A DNA stretch of 64,000 nt from Talinum fruticosum. Lineage: Eukaryota > Streptophyta > Magnoliopsida > Caryophyllales > Talinaceae. The notes under the pieces are model-generated. The model did not search any database, was not told the origin of the DNA, and worked only from the letters and a program-made list of their open reading frames with translations. Where the stretch lies: the NCBI GenBank assembly GCA_021018815.1, contig JAITYX010000053.1, positions 1,302,001-1,366,000 on the forward strand, written 5' to 3'. Shown piece by piece: positions 42,073 to 52,844 of this stretch. Numbering within the stretch: the first letter of the stretch is position 1; each line of letters opens with the position of its first letter. The position numbers and the translations under genes were made by a program.

Positions 42073-44081
42073 TGTAGGAACCACGACTAGCGTGGGTCGA
42101 CCGAGCTTCCCCACGAATAGATGGCAGGTTTTAAAAAGCTTTGAAGAATGATTTAAGGGTTTTGAAGACTGATTTTTGAATGCAGGGATTGACCTCTTAT
42201 TTAGATTAATTGAATGGCGGTTTTATTAATTATTTTATTTTGGCGATTATTTTTAGAAGGTCCCTGGATATTATTTCTTAACCGAACAAAATAAAAAAAC
42301 TAGGGTTTTGAATCTGTCGTGAGGCTTTAGGGCCGGATCGGTGTGAAAACATCAATCTAGACCGAAGCCACCACCGCTGACCCCATAGTGGTGGCCGAAG
42401 CCGTGCTTAGGGGATGGTGGCGCCGGCCATGAGGCCACGACTAAAGAAATCAACCTCGGCCTCTAGCCCAGGCTGGCGGATCGGGAGCCCTAAAATTTTA
42501 CATGCAGTCGAAAAAGCCAAGAAGCAATGCAATAGAAATAAATCGAAAAGAGGGAGTCTCCAGTCGGTGTTTAGGAGAGAAAAACTAACAAAAACAAAAA
42601 TAAAATTTGCTCTTCCAATCTTAGTATGGGAAAATTAAGACTGAAAAAGGCTAAAAAATGACTCCATCGGTATTAGAACCAAGAATCGGATTCGGGGCGA
42701 AGGTACGAAACGTAGGGATAGGCCCTTCCGCTCCGCTCGTTCGAAGACGGCCATTACTAGTTTGAGTAGTGAACTTACATAATGTATCAAACACAAGCAC
42801 ACAACATGCTACGAGAATTAAAGCAACCGAACATAATAGAAAGTGATAAAAGCAAAAATAAAGAAAAATGATAAAGAAAATGAAAGCGAAAAGAAAAGAA
42901 AAGCAAAAAATTAAAATGATTACGTCAGGCGGGGAGGAATTAAAACCGATATAATTTTTCTCCACAATATGGATAGTGATAAAGAAAACACAAATAAACA
43001 AGTAAACCGTTTTCAAGATCGCATTGGTGCCCTCGGTTTGTCCCACCTACCGATCCGGATCTCGAATCGAATGCGGTGATGCGAAGGTGGTGAATTGAAG
43101 GGGCTTTTTGTAAGTTTCGTAGGAATTGATAGAAAGATGTACGTCTAATGGACTTTTGGGATCGGATGTAGAGAGTATGATGGAAATAGGCTGAAAAGAG
43201 CCCAAGAGATTAGAATACAAAGATGAGTATTCAGTAGCTCTTAATGAGGTTTCAAAGCACGAGTAACGTTAAGGGATAAGCCATTGTTGAAGTGAGAGCC
43301 CTAGCTCTCTATTTATAGGGAGAGGTTAGGTTAAGGAATGACCTAGGTTTAGCTCTCAGCCAGCCATCCAAAACAAGGTACAAAACCTGGCCATGATAAT
43401 GTCAAAGATTGAACCGGATTGAACCGGGATAAAATCGGATAAAGCTGGGTAGGGGCACCGCCCACAAGAGGTTTTCTAGGGTTTTGTTCCCTTCCGTGCT
43501 ACCAAGGGAGTCTTCAGGCCAAAACACAACATTTTGAGATGATAAAGGTGGTAGGGGTCCCCGACCATGTAGTGTCTACCTAGAGTTTCGTGCCCTTCCG
43601 TGGTGCCCAGGGAGTCTTCAAGCCAAAACACGACTTTTTGAGGTGAAATAAGTGGTAGGAGCACCGGCCATGCTATGTCATTTTGGGGAATTGTGAGCTC
43701 CTAGTCTCGGGTCGACTATCTTGGAGCAAAACACAACACTTTGATGCTTATAATCATGAAATGCAACGCTTAACATTGTCTTGAGGTCTTCAGCTCCGTG
43801 TCTCGATTGGACAAAAGTGAAATGCGGGATTCTAAGCTCGGAATTCCCAGTACATGACACTAAACTTCATTTTCTCTAGAGGCTTGGCCCGAGCTTGGAC
43901 CGTCGGAAAGAAAAAGGATATTTGGATCAGTCCAGGGCAAAAGGCTATTTATGTGGTGCGGGGGTTCTTTATGGTTTAATGGTTGACACCGAACTCTGTT
44001 GTCTCAAACGAGACTCGGGATCTCATCATCGGGCCAACAAATAAATAAAATAGAAAAGGGATGACACTTTTTTGGTCTACA
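42073..44081 (-). mobile_element. Inverted Tat solo LTR nested in the Tat 3' LTR
   Basis: On the plus strand this starts TGTAGGAACCACGACT and ends TTTTTTGGTCTACA, so on the minus strand it is TGTAGACC...CCTACA. It is 2009 bp, the same length as the other family LTRs, and matches 11224-13201 in the same orientation. It has a TATA box at 43309-43317 (minus). It splits the plus-oriented LTR of the same family into 1225 and 779 bp, which sum to about 2004 bp. The flanking GCTTG and GTTTA do not make a clear TSD. Confidence 0.88.
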
Positions 44082-44860
44082 GTTTATTTTTAATGCATAA
44101 CCTAAATTATCTCAAACTAGTAAAGGTCGTCCGTTGACGGGTAGACCGTAATAGCTTATCCTTACATTTCATACCTTCGCCCCGAATCTAGATTCTCGGT
44201 ACTAGTCCGATGGAGTCCATTTTAGACCTCTTTCAAGCTTAGTTTTCCCATACTAAGATTGGAAGAGTATATGTTTATTTATTTATTTTGTTAGTTTTTA
44301 TTCCTAAAATTGATCGGCGACTCTATTTTCCTCGTTTTATTTCTCCTACTTTGCTCATTGACATTTCCAACTAAAAAATAACAAAAAAGAATTTTTATTT
44401 TCTCGACAGCCAGGCCACAAATCGAGACCGACCGCCTCACGGCCCATGGCCGACACCGTGGACCGTACGATGTTGGCTCTCGCCAACGATCGAGAATGTC
44501 ACCGGGTAGGACTCTATTCCAAACCGGTGTTTTCACACCAGTTTGGCCCAAAGCCCTACAACAGAATTAATTTTAATTCTGATTTTTTGTTTAGTCGTGA
44601 TGTAATACCCCGAGGTTTTTAAAAATAATTCCTAAGTTAAAATGATTAATAAAATTGCCAATTTCCTTTGCTTAATTTATTTTTTTCAAGTTATAAAAAT
44701 CGGAAATCCTAATAAGAGATACATCCCTATTTCAAAAATTATCACCTTACAAAAATTATCTTCATTTTCAAAAAAGAAACCCCGCCAATTCGTGGGGAAG
44801 CTTGATCCAGATCCAGTTCCGCCCCTAACAGAGGCGGACACAAGGGTCGTGGTTCCTACG
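44082..44860 (+). mobile_element. Tat 3' LTR, second part
   Basis: This resumes the LTR with CTCAAACTAGTAAAGGTCG and follows the reference through the CCATACTAAGATTGGAAGA word to the end GTGGTTCCTACG (expected TACA). It ends next to CACTA coding sequence on the minus strand. Confidence 0.85.
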
Positions 44861-44869
44861 GACCCATAA

Positions 44870-46250
44870 CTCATCTTGAGTAAGAGGTTGTTGTCGGGAG
44901 CCCTTAGCTGCATAAGCTTGAGCCCTCTAGTACTCCTTCTACTTCTTCTCATGCTCCTCCTGTAAATGTTATTGATATTATAAATGAGTATAATCAAATT
45001 GCTATGATGATAATGTACCACAATATTTCGAAATCTTACCATCCTTTTCGAGATTTCTTATCGAGGGACACTTTATTTTTCGAATAAAAGTGTCCATCCA
45101 TAAAGACCACCTTAACAATGGGCTCTTTGTTCAAAATTCCCTTCTAACAATTTAAAAAGATACATATTATATAAAGCATAATTATACATAAATACATAGA
45201 TAATAATGTTATTTTGTATAGGATTTTAAATACTTACTAAGCGTCTACTCCTTTTAGTTATAGGCATTGACCCACATGTTCGCTTTGATGGTCCAAGACC
45301 TTCAGGGTTTCTCATTCGATTTTTTTGTTTTGCTCACTCATCTTCTTGAAGGAGTCTGACTATGCCCAATGCTTACGCAAGGCTTCCCAGTTGTTCGCTG
45401 CCAAATCGGTCTTCTTTTGACCCTCGTATGATAATTAAGCATGTATTTGAGTCGGGTTTTGGCTCAAATCTCAAAGATATGCCTACTGTGAGGATCCCAC
45501 CAATAAAATTTCTTCATGAAAATAAATATTTGTAATTACAATTATATATTAATTGAATCAAAGGTAATAAAAATTTATTAAAAATTAACTTAAATTCATT
45601 AAACCATAAGTCTCGCTATGACATTGGTATCGCTCCCTAAGTTGGCCATGGTTGAAGATATACTTCGGTCATAAGGAGCAAAACTACAAAAAGAATTCAT
45701 CACATTAGTGTAATTTAATGAATGAAATGCATACTAACAATAAAATCATTTAAACATACGTGTCACCGTCGAGCTCGAGGTAAATCTTAGTACTACCAGC
45801 ATCACTTTCCGGTGTAGCATCTCTCATTTGGGCTGAGTTGTTCGGAGGAGTATGAGGATGAGTTTGAGGTTGACATCGAGATTAAGGTTGAGAGAGACAA
45901 ATGTTAATTCCCGAAGTGAATTCCTCGTACTGATTATATACATTTGGAATAGTGGGGATACTCAACTAGTGGTGGCTTGAAAATTAGGTTGATCTATGTG
46001 TGTCGTCCCTTGGAAATTAGCTTGATCAAATAACTATGATGAGAAGTTGTTGGGAGTTAGTTGTTGGTCACCACTTCCAAAGGCTTATTGAAAAATGTTC
46101 AATAGTTTCTCGTCTATTGTCGGGTGAACGTCCTGATGTTGACGTCCTCCAAATCTCCCATGTCCCCTACATTCACCACGAGAGGCACCCCTATGTCTAT
46201 TGTCTGTTCCAAACATTTATACATACACAATACATTGCAAGAGATTAGTG
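44870..46250 (-). pseudogene. TNPA-like (Transposase_24) protein of a second CACTA
   Basis: From the N-terminal side: a Gly/Arg-rich start RHRGASRGECRGHGRF (46140-46200), then a poorly kept middle, then at 45290-45440 YEGQKKTDLAANNWEALRKH, SDSFKKMSEQNKKNR and NPEGLGPSKRTCGSMPITKR. The pattern W......W..S..F...S..NK.NR......GS.S is that of the plant En/Spm Transposase_24 family. The last part (44880-44960) is Arg-rich. It lies after TNP2 on the same strand, as in CACTA elements. The 3' end is cut by the Tat LTR at 44860. Many stops. Confidence 0.75.
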
Positions 46251-46361
46251 CAACACAAAATATTAGAGAACGATGTTGAAGTTACACATATCATGACAAT
46301 AAATTTTAAAAACATAAATCACAAAATGGCATTAAGTATATTCAATGATGAATACAATGCA

Positions 46362-48065
46362 TTATATAAAAAGTTGATCTAGTCGAGCATCCTCATCACT
46401 ATGTAACCTCATCTCTTCTTTATCAACATCGGTGTCTTCCTCCAAATCCTCCCACTCATTGTCCTCGGGGTTATCATCATTATTATCAATCTCCTCTTCG
46501 TCTTCACTATGTTCCTCATGTTCTGCATGAAAATTAGAGCATATGAGGACTTCAATAACATCAGGTTCAATAGTGTCGTCTACTAACGACGTCACAATTA
46601 CCTCATCAACATTCATCTCGTTCATTGTATCCGGTTGATGGGCGATGGGTAATTCTTCTTCAATCTCAGGTGCGCCATGAGGTTTGTTATACAAGGCGAC
46701 ACATCAATTCATTTTACATGAAACTCGTTGTGGGTAATTAAGGTACACCACTTGAGTTACGGAATCTGCGAATATAAATGGATCATACTTTACGTATAGT
46801 CAATTGTGATTCACCTCGGGATATTGAGATAGTTTTGGATATCGTAACGCCTGAAGAATGGTTGGGTCAAACCACGTACAATTAAACAAAAGGCATCTTT
46901 CGATTGGTTCTCCGGGTATTCGGTTTGAAGAACCTCTTAAAGGGTTCCATTATAATCTCCACGACATGTTCACCTTCCCCAGTTCCTTCAACACAGATGC
47001 CACAATTATACGCTTTCTTACCTTCATCTCTAGCCTCGGGGTGAAAGAGAATGTCATTGATCTTATATCCCGAAAAAATTTCAACGTAGTTTAGAGGTCT
47101 AGTGGTCAAGTCGATCAATAAGATTGCCTCTCATCGCTAAATACGAGGGCATCTTGTAACCTACCAAATAGTATCTTGTTATATCGGGGTATTGAATTCA
47201 ATACAACATTAAGTACATCCGTTGCAAATGCTTACCATAGATTTGAACCAAGTGGAAATGTTCAACTCAATTGTTTGGTCAACATCCTCATCATGTGCAT
47301 TTGGATTGGTTTCTCATAATTGAATTTTCAAATATCTACTAATAAATATTAAAGTTATAACTATTGAAAATGTTATTCAATTGGTACAACGTACTTAATA
47401 AAAAGGAGATGCGCTTACTGCATGTAAGACTGAACTTCCTCACAATTAAGTAGGATGTGGAGATGAACGACTTCATATTCCTATTCATTAAGGTATCTCC
47501 CATTACGTTGGTCAATTGGATTTCCTTTATAACAAAATACTAAAAGACTTGATTGATATGATTGGTCCTTTTTGTTCTGTCTCATTTCTTGCAACTCTAG
47601 TGAACATGGGTTGCGTGTTGGCCTCGAAATAGTGTGATGTTAATTGCTTAATTTCAAGTTCCAAGTATAATATAACTATTGAAGATTCAGGGGACGCTTT
47701 ATTCATGGATACATGCTTCATCCAGCTAAAGTATCTTTCAAATGGGTACATTAAATGATACTTGAACTCACCCACCTAACAAAGCTTCCTCAGCCAAATG
47801 AATTAGTAGATGCTCTATAACATTTCAAAACCTAGGGGAAAAATCTTATTTCTAACTTGTATAGAATAATGGCAATATTCTTGTGCATCACTTCAAGCAT
47901 GTCAACTCGGAGTTCACTAGTGTAAAGGTTTTGAACAACTCACTTCACTCAACAACTGGTGCCAACACATCTTTTGGAAGTGCAGCAAATGTAACTGGAA
48001 GAAGATTTTCTAAAAAACATGATGATCATGGCTTTTCATGTTCTACAACTTAGTATTACATGGGT
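46362..48065 (-). pseudogene. CACTA transposase TNP2, C-terminal half
   Basis: From the N-terminal side: SMKSHDHHVF and NLLPVTFAALPKDVLAPV (47950-48060), KNIAIILYKLEIRFFPPRFF and LLIHLAEEALL (about 47790-47920), VGEFKYHLMYPFERYFSWMK (47715-47780), which form the DUF4218 domain. Then YEVVHLHILLNCEEVQSYM (47410-47480), DLTTRPLNYVEIFSGYKIND and FHPEARDEGKKAYNCGICV (47010-47110), then at 46750-46830 DPFIFADSVTQVVYLNYPQ, matching the DUF4216 domain and end. The tail is acidic (HEEHSEDEEEIDNNDD). The catalytic N-terminal half is absent, ending in AT-rich repeat at 48150. An intron is probable at about 47340-47410. Confidence 0.88.
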
Positions 48066-48149
48066 CAACCCAATTTTTCATTTTTTTTAAATTTCCTAAA
48101 TATTGAAGTCAGTTATCATCAAGTTCAAAGCAACTTAGAATTATTTCTA

Positions 48150-49125
48150 CTTCTTAATTATTTCACATTAGGTAATTTAAGATATTTAAAAATTATTTTA
48201 GTTTTTATTTATCCTTATTCACATTAGGTAATTTAAGAGTTTTAAAAATTATGTTACTTTTTTTTATTCCTATTTAACTTTATTTTTTATCTTTATTACC
48301 ATTTAACTTTATTTATTTTATCTTTATTTATATTAGGTAATTTAAGATTAAAAATTATTTTACTTCAGTTTTACTTATCTTTATTCTCATTAAAAAAATT
48401 TCTTTATTCACATTAGGTAATTTAATAGCCTTCAAAACTATTTTCACTTTTTTTCTAATTTTTATTTAAATTTATCTTTTTATCTTTATTTACATTAGGT
48501 AATTTAAGATATTTAAAAAAATTATTTTTTAATTATCTTTATTCCCATTAAATTTTTTTCCTTTAGTCCCATTAAATAGTTTAAAAGCTCTAAAATTATT
48601 TCACTTTATGTTTTTTTCTTTATTCTTATTTAAATTTATTTTTTTATCTTTATTCTCATTGAACTTTACTTTTTTATATTTATTCACATTAGTTAATTTA
48701 AAATATTTAAATATTATTTTTTTATCTTTATTCTTAGATAATTTCAGAGTTTTAAAAATTATTTTACTTTTTTTATTTCTATTTAACTTTATTTTTTTCT
48801 TCATTCACACTAGGTAATTTAAGATATTATTTGAAAATTATTTTACTTTATTTTTATTTATTTTTATTCCCATTTAATTTTTTTCCTTTATTCACATTAG
48901 GTAATTTAAAAGGTCTAAAAAATATTTTATTTTATTTTAATTATATTTCCATTTAATTTTATTTTTTTCAGCTTAATTCCCATTTAACTTTATTTTTTAA
49001 TCTTTATTCATAATATTTAATTTAAGATATTTAGAAATGATTTCACTTTTATTTTATCTTTATTTCTATTTAACTTAATTTTTTTATATTTATTCAAATT
49101 AGGTAATTTAAGATATACAATTATT
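48150..49125. repeat. AT-rich degenerate minisatellite, about 80 bp
   Basis: The core ATTAGGTAATTTAAGATATTTAAAAATTATT-like (key word AGGTAATTTAA) recurs about twelve times near 48172, 48229, 48332, 48412, 48495, 48570, 48686, 48735, 48811, 48895, 49015 and 49095. Between cores are TTTATCTTTATTCCCATTTAACTTT words. Spacing is 50-115 bp, mostly near 80. There is no coding potential. The frames at 48601-48817 on both strands are low complexity. Confidence 0.85.
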
Positions 49126-49340
49126 ACATTTAAAACATCAACAAAAATCTATTTCATTAATAAAATTGCACACTTGAACGTCATATTACATGGATAAAAC
49201 ATTATAATTCTTATTTTAATTTAGTGTACACATTTTCAACCATAAATACTATACATTAAGTTCCTCACTAAAGAATTTATTTTTGCAAGTAACGGGGAGA
49301 TGAGAAAGAAAGACTAGGGAGAAGAACCTCTCAACCTATA
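49126..49340 (+). other. Probable LINE 5' leader
   Basis: AT-rich, then from 49290 purine-rich sequence leading to the ORF1 ATG at 49341. No 5' end or TSD could be defined. Confidence 0.35.
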
Positions 49341-50396
49341 ATGGGGAGGAAGAGAAGGGTTCCTAACTCTAAGCAATCGACACCACCTACAAATACAGAC
49401 AATGTCGGCAACTTCACTAATAATTACATTGGTGATAACACCAGCAATTCCGGAGCAACAACAACCGAGATGAAACAAGACCTAATGAAACACTCTGCAG
49501 GAAGGTAACTCCTGAATTTCTTCGATTTGATTGAAAAAGGAAGTAAATTATCATGGACTGATAGACTACGGAGATTGGAGCAAAGTAAGAATATGGGTAG
49601 ATGCGTGAGGAGGAATAACATTGATATAAGAAGGATCCATAATGCTGGATTTAGACTAGATTATATTGTCCCAATTGAGCAAAATGGACGAATGATCCAG
49701 AAGATTGAACTAGAAGATATAGCATCCAAAATTGAATACTGGGAATCAACACTAATATGCAAAATTTTGGGGGCAAATCCTCCTCCGATTGTAATGGAAG
49801 GATTTCTAAGTAGAATATAGGGTAGGCAACTTATTGACAAAATTGACAAAAAGAAAATGGAGACTACCTGGTTCGATTCCATACAAAAATGGATAGGAAT
49901 AATATCCTTAAACAGAACATCTACTATTTTGACAAAAAAATCCATGATTGTTAAAGAATGGGTACTAGGAGATGATATAGATATGGAGGTAACATTTGTG
50001 CTAATTTGGGCTCAATTTCCATGGTTGCACCGAAATTTTGGGGAGTTGATTGGCTATGTAAGGTAGCAAGCTTAGTTGGAATGCATATAGTTGCGAGACA
50101 AAGTAACAGCGAGAAAAAGGGAGAATGAGCTATGCTAGAGTGTTGATAGAAGCGGATATCACAAAGCTAATCCACGATGAAGTGGAATTTATTGATGAGA
50201 GGGATGAACCGATAATACAAGGAATCTTGCCTAAATGGACCCTTGAGAGATGTACAAAATATAGCATGTATGGGCATACGGTGGAGACATGCGGAAAAGG
50301 ACTTAAGAGAGTATGGAGACCAAAAATTACAAAACAAAAGGAGACACATGATCAAGAACACAAGGAAATCACCTGCATAAATCCTGTAGCCGAGAA
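49341..50396 (+). pseudogene. LINE ORF1 protein (DUF4283 and CCHC zinc knuckle)
   Basis: The frame starts MGRKRRVPNSKQSTPPTNTD at 49341 and, past two stops (49509, 49818), reads WESTLICKILGANPP, VMEGFLSRI, LIDKI, SMIVKEWVLGDDIDMEV and FVLIWAQFPWLHRNFG (to about 50040), the DUF4283 RNA-binding-like domain of plant L1-type ORF1. In a second frame (50125-50395) come SYARVLIEADI, EFIDERDEP, PKWTLERCTKYSMYGHTVET, whose C..C....GH....C is the zinc knuckle (second Cys replaced by Ser-Met). It ends in the solo LTR at 50402. ORF1 binds LINE RNA. Confidence 0.88.
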
Positions 50397-50401
50397 TGGT
50401 A
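50397..50401. repeat. TSD of copia solo LTR C (TGGTA)
   Basis: TGGTA at 50397-50401 is repeated exactly at 51905-51909, on both sides of the LTR. Confidence 0.92.
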
Positions 50402-51904
50402 TGAAGGTTTGCTCGGGGAGAGTCCGAGTCACCCTAGAGGGGGTGAATAGGGTGATAGAAAATTCTTCGCGAAAACACACTCGTTTGACGAAAAGAGGCA
50501 AAGACAGTTTCGAGTCTAGACACGAGGTCGAAAAGATTGGACTCGAAAGCAATGAATCGGAATAAACAAGCACGAGTAAGGTCATGTCCGAGTCTAGAAT
50601 GAACTCAAAAAGAGAACACGAGAGATTTTACGTGGAAACCCTCCTGAGGCGGAAAACCACGGCCCGTGTCAATCCGGACAGGAAGTCAAATCCACTATTT
50701 TGAGTCCACAAAATACCGTGAATCGGTCGAACCCGAGTTGCTCCCTTGGACAACTCTATATAAGTTTTCCTAGACTCGAAGTTACCTTATCCGATCTAGT
50801 ACTTCCTAGCTGAGATAACCCTTACAGCTAGGGACAACTAAGCTGAGTTAACCCTTACGGCTTAGTCAAGGGACCTTACAAAGAATGTAAGAAGAGTTTG
50901 TAATCGAGTACAAGACCTTACAACTCAGAGAGTAATGAATTACGAGTTGGAGTTGTAAGTTGAAGATTGAAAGAAAATACAATGACTTTGAGCAAGTATA
51001 TGTATAAGCGATATGTTCGGCAACCTTCAAATCTTGTGAAGTGGCTTCTATTTATAGATGACCGAGCAGAGTAGCCGTTATCTTCATCTGCCGACCGAGA
51101 GTCCTCTATGACCGTTGATAGAAGCTTTCGAGTCACTCAGAAAGTATCCGTTGAAATATGGACGTTGGACAACGGTTTAACTCTCTTGGAAGTCCCAAAA
51201 CCATCGGTTGTGTCTTGAAAAATGACGTGGAAACCACCGTTAGGCTTGGCGTTCGAGTTTTCGGATATGGAAGCGGACGACTTCGACACAATCTTCCGGG
51301 ACTAAAGCGAGGAAGTTGAAAAGCCATATCTGCTGGTGATTTGACGTTTTGAAGCTCGGCTACTTTTGTAGTTTGAAAAGATATCCTCGATTGAATAACC
51401 TACAAAAGTAAAACACCTTTGGTTCTTAAAGTATAAAATACTTTGGTCCAAAGTTAGACACGAGATAATAAAATAATTATGATAATTAAGCAATTGATTA
51501 TCCGAGTCGAAAAGAAATGGAATTTTCGAGTCTAAAATCGAGTGGTAAAAACTTGATATAGACTAAGCGAGAGAGGAACTACGAATGCCGACTATGCGAA
51601 CAATAGAATAGATACCCATAAGTCGGATTACGAGTGAGAAACGGCGGAATACTTGGTATATTCAAAATGCGATTAATCCGAGTGAGAGTGAACTCGGAAT
51701 AAAGAACTAGTTTTCGAGTCGCTAACTGAAAGCGATAAAAAACATAAGTGAGGGCCGAATCACTTAGAGAAAATATTATTTTACTCAAGTAAGTTTCTAA
51801 GACATAGAGAATGCCTTGGAATCAAAACTCTATATGAATAACATCGTTATACCGATTCCTTTTGCATGACTCGGAAAGATATTGAGCGATGTCTCGAGTC
51901 TTCA
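50402..51904 (-). mobile_element. Copia (Sirevirus-like) solo LTR, copy C
   Basis: This 1503-bp LTR starts TGAAGGTTTGCTC and ends CGAGTCTTCA on the plus strand, matches the LTRs of copia A and B along its length, and has a perfect TGGTA TSD. The TATA box is at 51048-51056 (minus, TATAAATAG). No PBS or internal sequence is attached, so it is a solo LTR. It splits the LINE. Confidence 0.95.
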
Positions 51905-52410
51905 TGGTATAGGCTTGAGAGCAAGAAATGAGGTTGGAGAACCATCCATGTTTAAGGTGTTAAACCAAGTTATTAAGAAGGGGAGTGAACAAAATATGTA
52001 ACAAAATGAGAAAGAGGCAAGCTGGTGATGTTGTGATAAGAAGGACACATCCTAGGGGAACCCTAGGGGTGGATAAATGAACAATATAGCAGGCTGGAAT
52101 ATGAGGGGCATGAATAGCCCTTCAAAACGAGGAGGAGATCATGTCCCTCCTAAAGAATAAGACAGTCAAGCTGCACTGGATCTGTTAGAAATAAAAATTT
52201 GCAAAAAGAAACATTGACATGGTGGCAAGGCACATGTGTAGAGATTGGAATGTAATTACTAATGTCATTAATGATTCCAATAGTAGAATTTGGTGTATTT
52301 GGGAGCCAACTAGCTATGAAGTCTCATACATCAATATAAATAGCCAAATGATGCATTTGCTTGTCAAGATTAAGAGTATGCGAGCAACATTTCTACTTGG
52401 ACAATAATTG
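51905..52410 (+). pseudogene. LINE ORF1 end and ORF2 endonuclease start
   Basis: From about 52080 the plus strand reads NNIAGWNMRGMNSPSK, the N-terminus of the LINE ORF2 endonuclease (WNVRGLN type), then across frameshifts LLEIKI, and in the frame from 52219 MCRDWNVI, SNSRIWCIWEP and HLLVKI, matching the G-R-I-W-x-x-W...Q..H.. segment. The reverse transcriptase is absent. The copy ends near 52410, so the LINE is a 5' fragment or was truncated on its 3' side. Confidence 0.8.
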
Positions 52411-52839
52411 TTAAGTCGTATTTTTAGTAGTTATTTAGTTTATATTATATTAGTTTATTTTATCTAAATTATTTTATTTTGTTTATTTTTAGGTAGTTAT
52501 CGAATAAAGTGGGGAAGAGATGAAAAACGTTAAAAGTGGATTTTTAGCTACCAACAAGCTTGCTAGAAAAGATATGAAGTCGGTCCATAAAAATAATGAG
52601 TCATAAAATGTTTATTTCATGATATTTTATTTTATTAAGTCTTAATTTGAAGAGGAGAGTGAAGATAATTATACTCCTAAACCCACTAGAACTCCTCCTT
52701 AGAGTTGCATGAGAAGAAAGAGACTTAAAAGAGAAGAGGAATCACCATGGAAGGACTCTCACCCCACACCAACCTACTGATTATACTCATCATCCTCACG
52801 GTTGCCCAAGTGTGGCTTCTCATCACAATAAGCCCCATC
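52411..52839 (+). other. Unassigned stretch with possible coding pieces
   Basis: AT-rich to about 52650, then a charged segment (EEESEDNYTPKPTRTPP, and MRRKRLKREEESPWKD) and a His/Ser/Pro-rich end that continues after element B at 63946. An AG at 52495 and GT-like sites give a weak exon-intron look. I do not recognise a protein. Confidence 0.3.
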
Positions 52840-52844
52840 ACCAC
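52840..52844. repeat. TSD of copia element B (ACCAC)
   Basis: ACCAC at 52840-52844 and 63941-63945, exact, next to the TG and CA ends of the element. Confidence 0.96.

Noticed and set aside
48601..48817. Lys/Asn-rich frame and its Phe/Leu-rich complement
   Set aside because: Low-complexity translation of the AT-rich minisatellite.
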